From: Pseudorhodobacter sp. MZDSW-24AT
GTDB taxonomy: Bacteria > Pseudomonadota > Alphaproteobacteria > Rhodobacterales > Rhodobacteraceae
Assembly: GCF_002794355.1 (NCBI RefSeq)
Contig: NZ_PGOI01000007.1
Coordinates: 1 to 64,000 of the forward strand
DNA: 64,000 nt
Direction of reading: 5' to 3'
In this document: positions 28,962 through 37,091 of the stretch, in pieces
Layout: every line of letters begins with the position of its first letter
Numbering within the stretch: position 1 is the first letter of the stretch
Program-made: the position numbers and the translations under genes
Notes under the pieces: generated by a model
Seen by the model: only the letters and a program-made list of their open reading frames with translations
Database searches by the model: none
What the model was told of the DNA's origin: nothing

Positions 28962-29774
28962 ATGAAACGCGCCCCCTTGCTCCTTGCCGCCTTGTCCCTT
29001 GTCGCCCTCTCGCTTGCCGCCTGCGGCGGATCGCGCCCCGCCGCTGTCGCAGGCGCCGCCTCGCCCGTCAGCGGACCGGTCACCGCGCCCAATTTCGGGG
29101 ATCGCAAACCCCATCCGTGGGACGGCCGTGCGCCCTCTGCCTATGCCGTGCATGGCACCGACACCTCCCGCTACCAGCCCCCGGTGGATTGGGTGACGGC
29201 ACGCGCCAATGGCATCAACTTCACCTTCATCAAGGCAACCGAAGGCGCCGAGGATGCCGACCCGATGTTCCAGCAGCACTGGACCGCGGCCCGCGCCGCA
29301 GGCGTCGCCACCGGCGCCTATCACTTCTGGTATCACTGCGCGCCGGGCCGGGCGCAGGCCCAGAACTTCATCCGCCGGGTCCCCAAGGCCCGCGGCGCGC
29401 TGCCACCCGTGCTCGATCTGGAATGGACGCCGTTCTCTCCCACCTGCACCCGGCGGCCGCCACAGGCCGAACTGCTGGCCGAGGCGCAAATCTTCCTCGA
29501 CACGGTGGCGCGCCATTATGGGCAAATGCCGCTGGTCTATGTCAGCCCCGACATTTTCGCCTCACATGAACTCTGGCGCCTGCGCGGGGTGGAATTCTGG
29601 GTCCGGTCTGTCGCCGGACACCCGTCGAAGGTCTATCCGGGCACCCGCTGGACCTTCTGGCAATATTCCGGCACAGGGCAGATCCCGGGCAAGGCCGGAG
29701 ACGGCGACCTGAACGTCTTTGCAGGCTCCCGCGCCGCCTGGCAGGCCTGGCTGGCGCGGCGCGCGCATCCCTAG
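28962..29774 (+). CDS. GH25 lysozyme-like lipoprotein
   Basis: 270-residue protein with a lipoprotein signal peptide (MKRAPLLLAALSLVALSLAA-C, lipobox LAAC) and a glycoside hydrolase family 25 domain from about residue 60. Family motifs are VHGTDTSRYQPPVDW, INFTFIKATEGAEDADPMFQQHW, ATGAYHFWYHCAPG, LPPVLDLEWTP and the end WTFWQYSGTGQIPG. GH25 enzymes are muramidases that cut peptidoglycan; here the enzyme would be anchored in the envelope. The start at 28962 gives a proper signal peptide; an ATG 18 nt upstream is possible. Confidence 0.88.
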   Translation: MKRAPLLLAALSLVALSLAACGGSRPAAVAGAASPVSGPVTAPNFGDRKPHPWDGRAPSAYAVHGTDTSRYQPPVDWVTARANGINFTFIKATEGAEDADPMFQQHWTAARAAGVATGAYHFWYHCAPGRAQAQNFIRRVPKARGALPPVLDLEWTPFSPTCTRRPPQAELLAEAQIFLDTVARHYGQMPLVYVSPDIFASHELWRLRGVEFWVRSVAGHPSKVYPGTRWTFWQYSGTGQIPGKAGDGDLNVFAGSRAAWQAWLARRAHP

Positions 29775-29806
29775 AACCGCGCGCCAGCGGTGCCCCCGGG
29801 GCTCTG

Positions 29807-29904
29807 CCCCGGACCCCGGAGTATTTCCGAAAGGTGCAAATCGAAGCCGGGGCTATGCTTGCACCTTTTCCAAATACTCCGGGGGTCCGGGGGCTGGCCC
29901 CCGG
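29807..29904. repeat. Long imperfect inverted repeat between convergent genes (dispersed repeat copy 1)
   Basis: Arms of about 33 bp (29807-29839 and 29859-29893) are nearly complementary, with the core GGAGTATTT...AAAGGTGCAA pairing with TTGCACCTTT...AAATACTCC. A second hairpin CCGGGGG-CTGG-CCCCCGG follows at 29887-29904. It sits exactly between two convergent genes, so it probably acts as a bidirectional terminator. A related element lies at 58424-58487, and the CCGGGGG hairpin recurs at 52027-52044. Confidence 0.75.
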
Positions 29905-29912
29905 CCGCGGTG

Positions 29913-32411
29913 TCAGCCATCGACACGGATGCGGGCATTGGTCGGGTCGAAGGGGCTGTCTTCCACCACCACCGCATCCCATTCCTGCCGCAGGATCTTG
30001 ACCTTCAGCCGCGTGCCCACCTCGGCCAGATCGGGGCGCACATAGCCCATGCCGATCTGCTTGCCAAAGGCGACCGAATAGCCGCCCGAGGTCAGACGCC
30101 CGACCTTTTCGCCGTTGAGGAGCAGCGCCTCCTTGCCCCAAGGATCGGTGTCCTCCGGCCCGTCAATCAGCAGAGTGCAGCATTTTGAGCGGATGCCGGT
30201 CGCCAGCATTGCCTCCTTGCCCTGAAACGCCTTGGACAGGTCCACGAAGCGGTCCAGCGCGGCTTCCAGAGGGGTCGCATCGCGCCCCAGCTCATTGCCA
30301 AAGGCGCGGTAGGATTTCTCCTGCCGCAGCCAGTTCTGCGCCCGCGCCCCCACCAGCTTCATGCCGTGTTTCTCGCCCGCCTTCAGCAGCAGGTCCCACA
30401 GATGGCGCTGCATCTCGATCGGGTGGTGCAGTTCCCAGCCCAGCTCGCCGGTATAGGCCACCCGGATCGCGCGCACCGGCACCATGCCCAGCTCGATGTT
30501 GCGCATCGACAGCCACGGAAAGCGCTTGTTCGACAACACCGTCTCCGGATTGGCGTCCTTGACGATTTCCGCCAAGATCTTGCGCGCATTCGGTCCGGCC
30601 AGCGCGAAGACGCCCCATTGCGTGGTGACATCATGGATGTCGATATGGCCGAACTCGGGGGCCTTGTCCTGCGCGCATTTGCGCAGGAAATCCGCATCGT
30701 AATCGGTCCAGGCCCCGGCCGAGACGAGGTAATATTCGTCCTGTGCCAGCCGCACGATGGTGTATTCGGTGCGGGTGGTGCCGGTGGGGGTCAGCGCATA
30801 GGTCAGGTTGATGCGGCCCACGGCGGGCAGCTTGTTGCAGGTGAACCAGTCAAGGAACTGCGTCGCCCCCGGACCGCGCACCAGATGCTTGGTAAAGGCG
30901 GTGGCATCGATCAACCCGGCGGTTTCGCGGATCGCCTTGGCCTCTTCCACGGCATATTGCCACCACGCGCCACGGCGGAAGCTGCGGGCATGGTGGTCGA
31001 AATCCTCGGGCGCATCCTTGGGGCCGTAATAGATCGGCCGTTCCCAGCCGTTCACCTGACCGAATTGCGCGCCCAGCGCCTTTTGCCGGTCATAGACCGG
31101 GGCGGTGCGCAGCGGGCGGCAGGCTTCGCGCTCTTCATCGGGGTGGTGCAGGATGAAGACATGCTCATAGCATTCTTCATTCTTGCGCGCGGCATATTCG
31201 GTGGTCATCCACTGGCCATAGCGGCGCGGATCAAGGCTGGCCATGTCGATCTCGGCCTCGCCTTGGGTCATCATCTGCGCCAGATAATAGCCGGTGCCGC
31301 CTGCTGCGGTGATGCCAAAGCTGAAGCCTTCGGCGATCCACATGTTGCGCAGCCCCGGCACCGGACCGACCAGCGGGTTGCCATCCGGCGTGTAGCAGAT
31401 CGGGCCGTTGAAATCGTCCTTCAGCCCCACGGTTTCCGAAGACGGCAGGCGGTGGATCATCGACATGTATTCGCCCTCGATCCGCTCCAGATCCAGCGGG
31501 AACAGATCGGCGCGGAAGCTTTGCGGCACGTCATACAGGAACCTTGCGGGCGCATTGCGCTCATAGGGGCCCAGAATCCAGCCCCCGCGTTCCTCGCGCA
31601 CATACCATTTGGCATCGGCATCGCGCAGCACCGGGTGCTCGGCATTGCCCGCCTTGCGCCAAGCCACCAGCGCCGGATCGGGCTCGGTCACGATATACTG
31701 GTGCTCCACCGGGATCGCTGGGATCTTCACGCCCAAAAGCCGCGCGGTGCGTTGGGCGTGGTTGCCCGTCGCGGTGACGACATGCTCGGCCCGGATCTCG
31801 AAGGTCTCGTCGCTCGCCACCAGATTGCCGCCCTGCTCCACCATGCGGGCGCAGGTCACGATCCACTCCGACCCGGTCCAGCGATAGCCGTTGACCTGAA
31901 TCTTGCGCTCGATCGTGGCGCCCAGTTGCCGCGCGCCCTTGGCCATGGCTTGGGTCACATCGGCCGGGTTGATATAGCCGTCCTGCGGGTGGAACAGCGC
32001 GCCCACCAGATCTTCGGTGCGCAACAGCGGCCAGCGCTCTTTCATCTCCTTCGGCGTCAGGAATTCGTGATAGACCCCGGCGGTTTCCGCGACGGAAGAG
32101 TAAAGCATATACTCGTCCATCCGCTCTTGCCGCTGCGCCATGCGCAGGTTGCCGACCACCGCAAAGCCCGCGTTCAACCCGGTTTCCGCCTCGAGGGATT
32201 TGTAGAAATCCACCGAATATTTGTGAATATGCGTGGTGGCATAGCTCATGTTAAACAAGGGCAGCAGCCCGGCGGCGTGCCATGTCGATCCGGCGGTCAG
32301 CTCATCGCGCTCCACCAGCATCGTGTCCCAGCCTGCCTTGGCCAAGTGATAGGCGATGCCGTTTCCAACGGCGCCGCCGCCGACAACAAGGGCTTTCACA
32401 TGCGTTTTCAT
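29913..32411 (-). CDS. FAD-dependent dehydrogenase with GcvT domain (dimethylglycine/sarcosine dehydrogenase-like)
   Basis: 832-residue protein. The N-terminal DAO-type FAD domain (ALVVGGGAVGNGIAYHLAKAGWDTMLVERDELTAGSTWHAAGL; the second residue after the first Gly cluster is the usual site of covalent or tight FAD binding) is followed by an FAO linker domain and a C-terminal aminomethyltransferase (GcvT) half (RGPGATQFLDWFTCNKLP...GELGWELHHPIEMQRHLWDLL...KSYRAFGNELGRDATPLEAAL). Such enzymes demethylate N-methylated glycines and pass the C1 unit to tetrahydrofolate. The exact substrate is unclear. The ATG at 32409-32411 has GGAG 8 nt upstream. Confidence 0.88.
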   Translation of the reverse strand: MKTHVKALVVGGGAVGNGIAYHLAKAGWDTMLVERDELTAGSTWHAAGLLPLFNMSYATTHIHKYSVDFYKSLEAETGLNAGFAVVGNLRMAQRQERMDEYMLYSSVAETAGVYHEFLTPKEMKERWPLLRTEDLVGALFHPQDGYINPADVTQAMAKGARQLGATIERKIQVNGYRWTGSEWIVTCARMVEQGGNLVASDETFEIRAEHVVTATGNHAQRTARLLGVKIPAIPVEHQYIVTEPDPALVAWRKAGNAEHPVLRDADAKWYVREERGGWILGPYERNAPARFLYDVPQSFRADLFPLDLERIEGEYMSMIHRLPSSETVGLKDDFNGPICYTPDGNPLVGPVPGLRNMWIAEGFSFGITAAGGTGYYLAQMMTQGEAEIDMASLDPRRYGQWMTTEYAARKNEECYEHVFILHHPDEEREACRPLRTAPVYDRQKALGAQFGQVNGWERPIYYGPKDAPEDFDHHARSFRRGAWWQYAVEEAKAIRETAGLIDATAFTKHLVRGPGATQFLDWFTCNKLPAVGRINLTYALTPTGTTRTEYTIVRLAQDEYYLVSAGAWTDYDADFLRKCAQDKAPEFGHIDIHDVTTQWGVFALAGPNARKILAEIVKDANPETVLSNKRFPWLSMRNIELGMVPVRAIRVAYTGELGWELHHPIEMQRHLWDLLLKAGEKHGMKLVGARAQNWLRQEKSYRAFGNELGRDATPLEAALDRFVDLSKAFQGKEAMLATGIRSKCCTLLIDGPEDTDPWGKEALLLNGEKVGRLTSGGYSVAFGKQIGMGYVRPDLAEVGTRLKVKILRQEWDAVVVEDSPFDPTNARIRVDG

Positions 32412-32588
32412 GGGCAATCTCCGGACTTGGCCTTTGTGCCATCAATGCCTGATCGAGAAAATGGCGGACAAGATCCGCCGACCTTTGGCAGACGAAAACG
32501 ACATCCTTGATCGAACCCCGGCCTGCCGTTTGCTCCGCCTCATCCGGCCAAAGCTTGGGCGCGGGGCGCTGCAAACCCGCAAAGCGGC

Positions 32589-32619
32589 ATTTTGTTCCGT
32601 TGAAATCGCAAAACAAAAT
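32589..32619. promoter_or_regulatory. Perfect inverted repeat in divergent intergenic region (candidate operator)
   Basis: ATTTTGTT (32589-32596) and AACAAAAT (32612-32619) form an 8/8 inverted repeat with a 15-nt spacer. It lies in the 323-nt region between the GcvT-type dehydrogenase (leftward) and the PRC-barrel gene (rightward), so it could control either. I see no other gene or RNA in this intergenic stretch (32412-32734). Confidence 0.4.
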
Positions 32620-32734
32620 CGGGGTCTTTCCGGGAACGTATGCGATGCGGCGGTGTTTGTTGTTCATACCGACGGCACAGAGGGTCGTGCAAAACACCCT
32701 CCCCCCGCTGTCTTCGAAAGAACAGGAGACGACC

Positions 32735-33706
32735 ATGAAAAAGCTTTTTGGAACTTCCGCCCTTGTGATGGCTCTCGCTCTGCCGGCCTTCGCGCAGACC
32801 GCTGCCACCCCCGCTCCCGATGCAACCGCCCCGATGGCCGCCGATGGCAATATGGCGATGACCTCGCCCTATCTGGAAGGCGTTGACCGTGGCGTGCGCG
32901 CCTCCGATTTCATCGGCAAGCGCGTTTACGTGACCGAGCAGGACACCTCGGCCATGTCGACCGACGCCATCGCCGCAGCCGACACCGAATGGGATGACGC
33001 TGGCGAGATCTCTGACCTCATCATCTCGCTGAACGGCGATGCCGAGGCCGTGCTGGTCGATTTCGGCGGCTTCCTCGGGATTGGCGAAAAGACCGTCGCC
33101 CTGTCGCTGTCCAACCTCGTGATGGTGCCGGACTCGAACAGCCCCGATGACTACTTCATCGTGTTCCACGGCACCAAGGAAGCGCTGGAAGCCGCGCCGG
33201 AATTCAACCCGGACATGGTGTTTGAAGCTTCGGCCGTTGACAACACCGCCGTGGCAACCGATGGCATGACGGCAACCGCACCAGCCGCTGATGGCATGGC
33301 CACCACCGCTCCGGCTGCGGATGGCATGACCGCAACCGCTCCGGCCGCAACGGCTCCGGCAGATGGCACGATGGCCGCTGATGGCACCATGGCTGCCGAA
33401 GGCACCTACACCGATGGCGGCATGGCCGACTTCAGCGTGATGGCCGAGAACGACCTGATCGGCAAGCGCGTGGTGGGTGCCAATGACGAAGACGTCGGCG
33501 AAATCAGCGCCGTGGCCGTGGGTGCCAATGGTGCGATCGAAGGCGCCATCGTTGACGTGGGCGGCTTCCTCGGGATTGGCGAGCGTCGCGTGTCGCTCGG
33601 CTCGGATGCTCTGACCACCGTGGTGGATGCTGACGGCACCGTGGACCACTTCCGTGTGACCATGACCCAAGAGCAGCTGGAAGCTCTGCCCGAATATCAG
33701 GGCTGA
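32735..33706 (+). CDS. Exported protein with two PRC-barrel domains
   Basis: 323-residue protein with a clear signal peptide (MKKLFGTSALVMALALPAFA-Q). Two PRC-barrel domains flank a low-complexity linker: domain 1 about residues 52-150 (RASDFIGKRVYV...AGEISDLIISLNGDAEAVLVDFGGFLGIGEKTVAL) and domain 2 about 225-320 (NDLIGKRVVGANDEDVGEISAVAVGANGAIEGAIVDVGGFLGIGERRVSL). PRC-barrels are small beta-barrels found in the photosynthetic reaction-centre H subunit and in RimM; in secreted proteins the role is unknown. The linker has three 10-residue repeats (33260-33349). A Shine-Dalgarno AGGAGACGACC precedes the ATG. Confidence 0.88.
   Translation: MKKLFGTSALVMALALPAFAQTAATPAPDATAPMAADGNMAMTSPYLEGVDRGVRASDFIGKRVYVTEQDTSAMSTDAIAAADTEWDDAGEISDLIISLNGDAEAVLVDFGGFLGIGEKTVALSLSNLVMVPDSNSPDDYFIVFHGTKEALEAAPEFNPDMVFEASAVDNTAVATDGMTATAPAADGMATTAPAADGMTATAPAATAPADGTMAADGTMAAEGTYTDGGMADFSVMAENDLIGKRVVGANDEDVGEISAVAVGANGAIEGAIVDVGGFLGIGERRVSLGSDALTTVVDADGTVDHFRVTMTQEQLEALPEYQG
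33260..33349 (+). repeat. Three tandem 30-bp repeats inside the PRC-barrel gene linker
   Basis: Units starting with GAT at 33260, 33290 and 33320 encode DGMTATAPAA, DGMATTAPAA and DGMTATAPAA. Being in frame, unit gain or loss would only change linker length. Confidence 0.8.
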
Positions 33707-33739
33707 TCTGCCTCTGTAACCTTACAGAAACGCACAGTG

Positions 33740-33774
33740 GGCGGGGTGGCTTTGGCCACCTCGCCTTCTTTTTA
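33740..33774 (+). terminator. Intrinsic terminator after the PRC-barrel gene
   Basis: GGCGGGGTGGC pairs with GCCACCTCGCC (one mismatch, 4-nt loop), followed by TTCTTTTT. The T-tract runs into the stop codon of the convergent znuB gene. Confidence 0.8.
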
Positions 33775-34566
33775 TCCCCGCCGCGCCCTTTGGCCCAAGG
33801 CCGCGGTGCCAGCAAAGATCACCGCCGCCACCACAATGATCGACGGCCCCGCCGGCGTGTCCTGCCACAGCGACAGTTGCAGCCCGCCCAGCGCCGACAG
33901 CGCGCCGATCCCCACCGCCAAAGCCGCCATCGCTTCGGGCGTCCGCGACAGGGCACGGGCCGCAGCCGCCGGAACGATCAGCATGGCCGCAATCAGCAGC
34001 GCGCCAACCACCTTGATGGCCACCGCCACCACAATGGCAAGCGCTACCGTCAGCACAAGCCGCTCGCGGTCCGGGTTCAGGCCGCTGGCATGGGCCAGAT
34101 CCTCGTTCAGCGTCGCGGTCAAAAGCGCCTGCCAGCGCCACGCCAGCAAGCCCAGCACCACCACGGCGCCGCCCCAGACAAAGGCAAGGTCGCCCCGGCT
34201 GACCGCCAGAATATCCCCGAACAGCCACGCCGAAAGATCCGTGCGCACGCCCGGCACGAAAGACACGGCGACAAGTCCAAAGGCCAGCGCCGAATGCGCC
34301 AGAACGCCCAAAGTGGTGTCCATGGTCCAGCCTTTCGCCGCCAGCGTTGCCACGGTCACGGCCATGGCCAAGGACACCACCATGATGCCAAACCCCACCG
34401 GCACATCGGTCGCAAGCGCCAAGGCCACGCCCAGAATGGCCGCATGCGCCGTCGCATCCCCGAAATAGGCCATGCGCCGCCAGACCACGAAAGATCCCAA
34501 AGGCCCGGTCGCCAAGGAAAGCCCCACCCCGGCAAGGGCGGCGCGGGTCAGAAAATCGTCAAGCAT
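33772..34566 (-). CDS. znuB: ZnuB, zinc ABC transporter permease
   Basis: 264-residue permease of the ABC-3 metal family with about seven to eight helices. Diagnostic stretches are GVGLSLATGPLGSFVVWRRMAYFGDATAHAAILGVAL, LAHSALAFGLVAVSF and KVVGALLIAAMLIVPAAAARAL. The ATG at 34564-34566 overlaps the znuC stop by 8 nt; the open frame upstream is only the antisense of the znuC His-repeat. It imports Zn2+ with ZnuC and ZnuA. Confidence 0.93.
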   Translation of the reverse strand: MLDDFLTRAALAGVGLSLATGPLGSFVVWRRMAYFGDATAHAAILGVALALATDVPVGFGIMVVSLAMAVTVATLAAKGWTMDTTLGVLAHSALAFGLVAVSFVPGVRTDLSAWLFGDILAVSRGDLAFVWGGAVVVLGLLAWRWQALLTATLNEDLAHASGLNPDRERLVLTVALAIVVAVAIKVVGALLIAAMLIVPAAAARALSRTPEAMAALAVGIGALSALGGLQLSLWQDTPAGPSIIVVAAVIFAGTAALGQRARRG

Positions 34567-35341
34567 GGCTGTGATCACGGTCATGAGAATGGGGGTGGGC
34601 ATGGTCGTGGTGATGCCCATGGTCATGGTCATGGTCATGTCCATGGTCATGCACGTGCTGATACAGCGCCAAGGCTCCCTTGGTGCCCAGCCCGAACAGG
34701 GCGCGATACTCGGGCGCCGACGAAACCACATGCGGCGTGCCTTCACAGCAGACATGGCCGTTCAGGCAGATCACCCGGTCGCTCGCGGCCATCACCACAT
34801 GCAGATCATGGCTCACCATGAGCACCGCCGCCCCCGATGTGGCCCGCACATCCTCGATCAGCTGGTAAAATCCGGCCTCGCCCGGCTGATCCAGACCCTG
34901 CGTCGGCTCATCCAGCACCAGAAGCTGCGGATCAGACAACAGCGCCCGCGCCAACAAGACCCGCTGCAACTGCCCGCCCGACAAGTTGGCCATTTGCACC
35001 GCTTCCACCGCAGGCACGCCCACCCGGGCCAGCGCGCGGCTGGCCGCCGCGTCCTCCACCCGCACCGGCAAAGACAGGAACCGCCGCACCGTCATCGGCA
35101 AGCTGCGGTCCAGCGCCAGACGCTGCGGCACATAGCCGATCCGCAGCCCTGCGGCCCGCTGCACCTGCCCTTGCGCCACCGGGACGATCCCCAGCAAAGC
35201 CCGCAACAGCGTCGACTTGCCAGACCCGTTCGGGCCAACGATGGTCACGATCTCGCCCTGCTGCACCGCCATCGACACATTGTGCAGCACCTCGCTGCCG
35301 CCAAAACGAACGCAGATCTTCTCCGCCGCGATCAGGCTCAT
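34559..35341 (-). CDS. znuC: ZnuC, zinc ABC transporter ATPase with His-rich tail
   Basis: 260-residue ATPase with Walker A GPNGSGKST, signature LSGGQLQRVLLARAL and Walker B LLVLDEPTQGLD. The last ~30 residues are an extreme His/Asp-rich tail (HVHDHGHDHDHDHGHHHDHA...), longer and more regular than in most ZnuC proteins; it could bind or buffer Zn2+ at the cytoplasmic face. The tail is encoded by a degenerate (GACCAT)n-type hexamer repeat. The ATG at 35339-35341 overlaps the zur stop region by 4 nt. Confidence 0.93.
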   Translation of the reverse strand: MSLIAAEKICVRFGGSEVLHNVSMAVQQGEIVTIVGPNGSGKSTLLRALLGIVPVAQGQVQRAAGLRIGYVPQRLALDRSLPMTVRRFLSLPVRVEDAAASRALARVGVPAVEAVQMANLSGGQLQRVLLARALLSDPQLLVLDEPTQGLDQPGEAGFYQLIEDVRATSGAAVLMVSHDLHVVMAASDRVICLNGHVCCEGTPHVVSSAPEYRALFGLGTKGALALYQHVHDHGHDHDHDHGHHHDHAHPHSHDRDHSHA

Positions 35342-35877
35342 TTCGCCGTGTCCCGGCAGGCCGGGCACAGGCCCAAGGCTTCGATGTTCGACCGCTCCAC
35401 CACGAACCCAATGGCAGCCGCCGCCGTGTCAAGCGCCGCCCGCACCGGGGCCGCCGGGGCCTCGGCCACAGTGTCGCAGGCCTTGCAGATCAGAAAGGCG
35501 GGCGCATGCGCCTCGCCCGGATGCATGCAGGCGGCAAAGGCATTCAGACGGCGGATGCGATGGGCAAACCCCTGCTCCACCAGAAACTCCAAGGCCCGAT
35601 AGGCCACGGGCGGCTGATTGCCGAAGCCGTCGGCGGCCAGCCTTTGCAACACGTCATAGGCCCCCATCGCCTTATGATTCTCCAACAGAATCTCCAGCAC
35701 GCGCTTCCGCACCGGGGTCATCCGTGCGCCCGAGGCCGCCGCCAGCGTCTCGGCCCGCGCCAAGACATCCGCCGCGCAATGGCTGTGGTCATGCCGCGCA
35801 AAGGCCAGATCGGGGCTCGCGCAGCCGGGGCAATCCTCGTCATGCACATGCGCGCCGGAAGCAGGATCATGGGGCAT
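35338..35877 (-). CDS. zur: Zur, Fur-family zinc uptake repressor
   Basis: 179-residue regulator. An N-terminal extension is rich in His and Cys (HVHDEDCPGCASPD...RHDHSHC) before the Fur winged helix (ARMTPVRKRVLEILLENHKAMGAYDVLQRL...PPVAYRALEFLVEQGFAHRI). The C-terminal metal and dimerisation domain has the structural-Zn pairs CKAC and CPAC. The start at 35877 is chosen for the GAGGAG 7-8 nt upstream; a longer form from 35916 is possible. It is first in the leftward zur-znuC-znuB operon and divergent from znuA. Confidence 0.92.
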   Translation of the reverse strand: MPHDPASGAHVHDEDCPGCASPDLAFARHDHSHCAADVLARAETLAAASGARMTPVRKRVLEILLENHKAMGAYDVLQRLAADGFGNQPPVAYRALEFLVEQGFAHRIRRLNAFAACMHPGEAHAPAFLICKACDTVAEAPAAPVRAALDTAAAAIGFVVERSNIEALGLCPACRDTAK

Positions 35878-35901
35878 GGCGGGCTCCTCGTGGGTTGACC
35901 G

Positions 35902-35914
35902 GTTATGATATAAC
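35902..35914. promoter_or_regulatory. Zur box 1 between zur and znuA
   Basis: GTTATGATATAAC is a palindrome (GTTAT/ATAAC arms, 3-nt centre) of the Zur-box type known in alphaproteobacteria, placed between the divergent zur-znuCB and znuA genes where it could repress both. Confidence 0.7.
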
Positions 35915-35954
35915 ATACATAAGGCGCGAAACGATGTTCAGAAAGGCCTGCAAG

Positions 35955-37034
35955 ATGCGTTATATCATATCCCTCCTCTTGGCCAGCACCGCCCTTCCTG
36001 CGCTCGCCGATGTGCCACGCGTCGTCACCGATATCCCGCCGGTGCATGCGATTGCGGCACAGGTGATGGGTGATCTTGGCCAGCCAGAGCTGTTGCTGGA
36101 CCGGGGCGCCAATGCCCACAACTACCAGCTGCGCCCCAGTCAGGCCGCAAGCCTTGCCGATGCAGGGCTGGTGGTCTGGGTCGGCCCCGAGATGACACCG
36201 TGGATGGAGCGTGCGCTCGACGGCTTGTCCCCCGATGTGCCACGTCTGTCCTTGCTGAACGCCGAAGGCACGCTGCGCCGCGACTATGGCGATGACAGCG
36301 CCCATGACCACGCGGACCACGCCGGACATGACCACGGCGACGAAGCCAAGGCCGCAGGTCACGACCACGACCACGATCATGACCATGACCATGACCATGA
36401 CCACGATCACGCGGAAGCAGCCAAGGCCGAAGACCACGCTCACGACGATCATGCGGGGCATGACCACGCCGCACATGACCACGACAGCCATGACCACGAA
36501 GGGCACACGCATTCCGGGGTTGACCCGCATGCTTGGCTGGACCCGGCCAATGCCAAGGTCTGGGCCGGGGCCATCGCGGCGGAATTGTCGCGCCTTGATC
36601 CGGAAAACGCCGCCACCTATGCCGCGAATGCGGCGGCGGCACAGGCGCGCATCGACGCGCTGGATGCCGAGCTTGCTGCGCAACTGGCCCCCGTCGCGGA
36701 CAAGCCCTTTGTGGTTTACCACGACGCTTATGGCTATTTCACCAGCCACTACGGGCTGACCATGGCCGGCGCGGTGGCGCTGGGTGATGCCAGTTCACCG
36801 GGGGCCGCGCGCCTGCGCGAATTGTCGGCCACGGTCGCAGAGGGTGGCGCGCTCTGCCTCTTCCCCGAGGCACAGCACGATCCGGCACTGGTGACCCAAA
36901 TGGCCGAAGGCACGGCGGCGCGGGTCGGCGCGGCGCTGGACCCAGAGGGCAGCACGATCGACGCCGGGCCGGATGCCTATGACGCGCTGCTGCGCGCCTT
37001 GGCTAGCAATCTGGTGGCCTGCCTGAACGGCTGA
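35955..37034 (+). CDS. znuA: ZnuA, periplasmic zinc-binding protein with a long His-rich loop
   Basis: 359-residue zinc chaperone of the ABC importer. Signal peptide MRYIISLLLASTALPALA, then VTDIPPVHAIAAQVMG and the first ligand region RGANAHNYQLRPSQA. A very long His/Asp loop (about residues 115-195; nt 36293-36535) is followed by GVDPHAWLDPANAKVWA, VVYHDAYGYFTSHYGL and the C-terminal lobe. The loop is at the long end for ZnuA and probably captures Zn2+. An ATG at 35934 would add seven residues (MFRKACK); the choice is uncertain, since both have a weak AAGG upstream. Confidence 0.93.
   Translation: MRYIISLLLASTALPALADVPRVVTDIPPVHAIAAQVMGDLGQPELLLDRGANAHNYQLRPSQAASLADAGLVVWVGPEMTPWMERALDGLSPDVPRLSLLNAEGTLRRDYGDDSAHDHADHAGHDHGDEAKAAGHDHDHDHDHDHDHDHDHAEAAKAEDHAHDDHAGHDHAAHDHDSHDHEGHTHSGVDPHAWLDPANAKVWAGAIAAELSRLDPENAATYAANAAAAQARIDALDAELAAQLAPVADKPFVVYHDAYGYFTSHYGLTMAGAVALGDASSPGAARLRELSATVAEGGALCLFPEAQHDPALVTQMAEGTAARVGAALDPEGSTIDAGPDAYDALLRALASNLVACLNG
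35959..35971. promoter_or_regulatory. Zur box 2 overlapping the znuA start
   Basis: GTTATATCATATC matches the reverse complement of box 1 at 12 of 13 positions. It lies 57 bp from box 1 and covers the first codons of znuA. Confidence 0.45.
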
Positions 37035-37051
37035 AGGCCACGGAGCACAAC

Positions 37052-37081
37052 AAAAGGCCGGGGACAGCCCCGGCCTTTTTT
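37052..37081 (+). terminator. Intrinsic terminator of znuA
   Basis: AAAAGGCCGGGG pairs with CCCCGGCCTTTT around a 4-nt loop, followed by more T residues. It starts 17 nt after the znuA stop. The symmetrical A/T flanks make it suitable for termination from both sides, including the convergent puuD. Confidence 0.9.
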
Positions 37082-37091
37082 CGTTGGGGGC

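Noticed and set aside
35217-35954. Long upstream extension of the ZnuA frame
   Set aside because: It runs antisense through zur and the Zur operator; the signal peptide starts at 35955 (or 35934).
36293-36535. Tandem repeats in znuA considered as a CRISPR-like array
   Set aside because: They are in-frame His-Asp codon repeats inside a clear ZnuA, without unique spacers.
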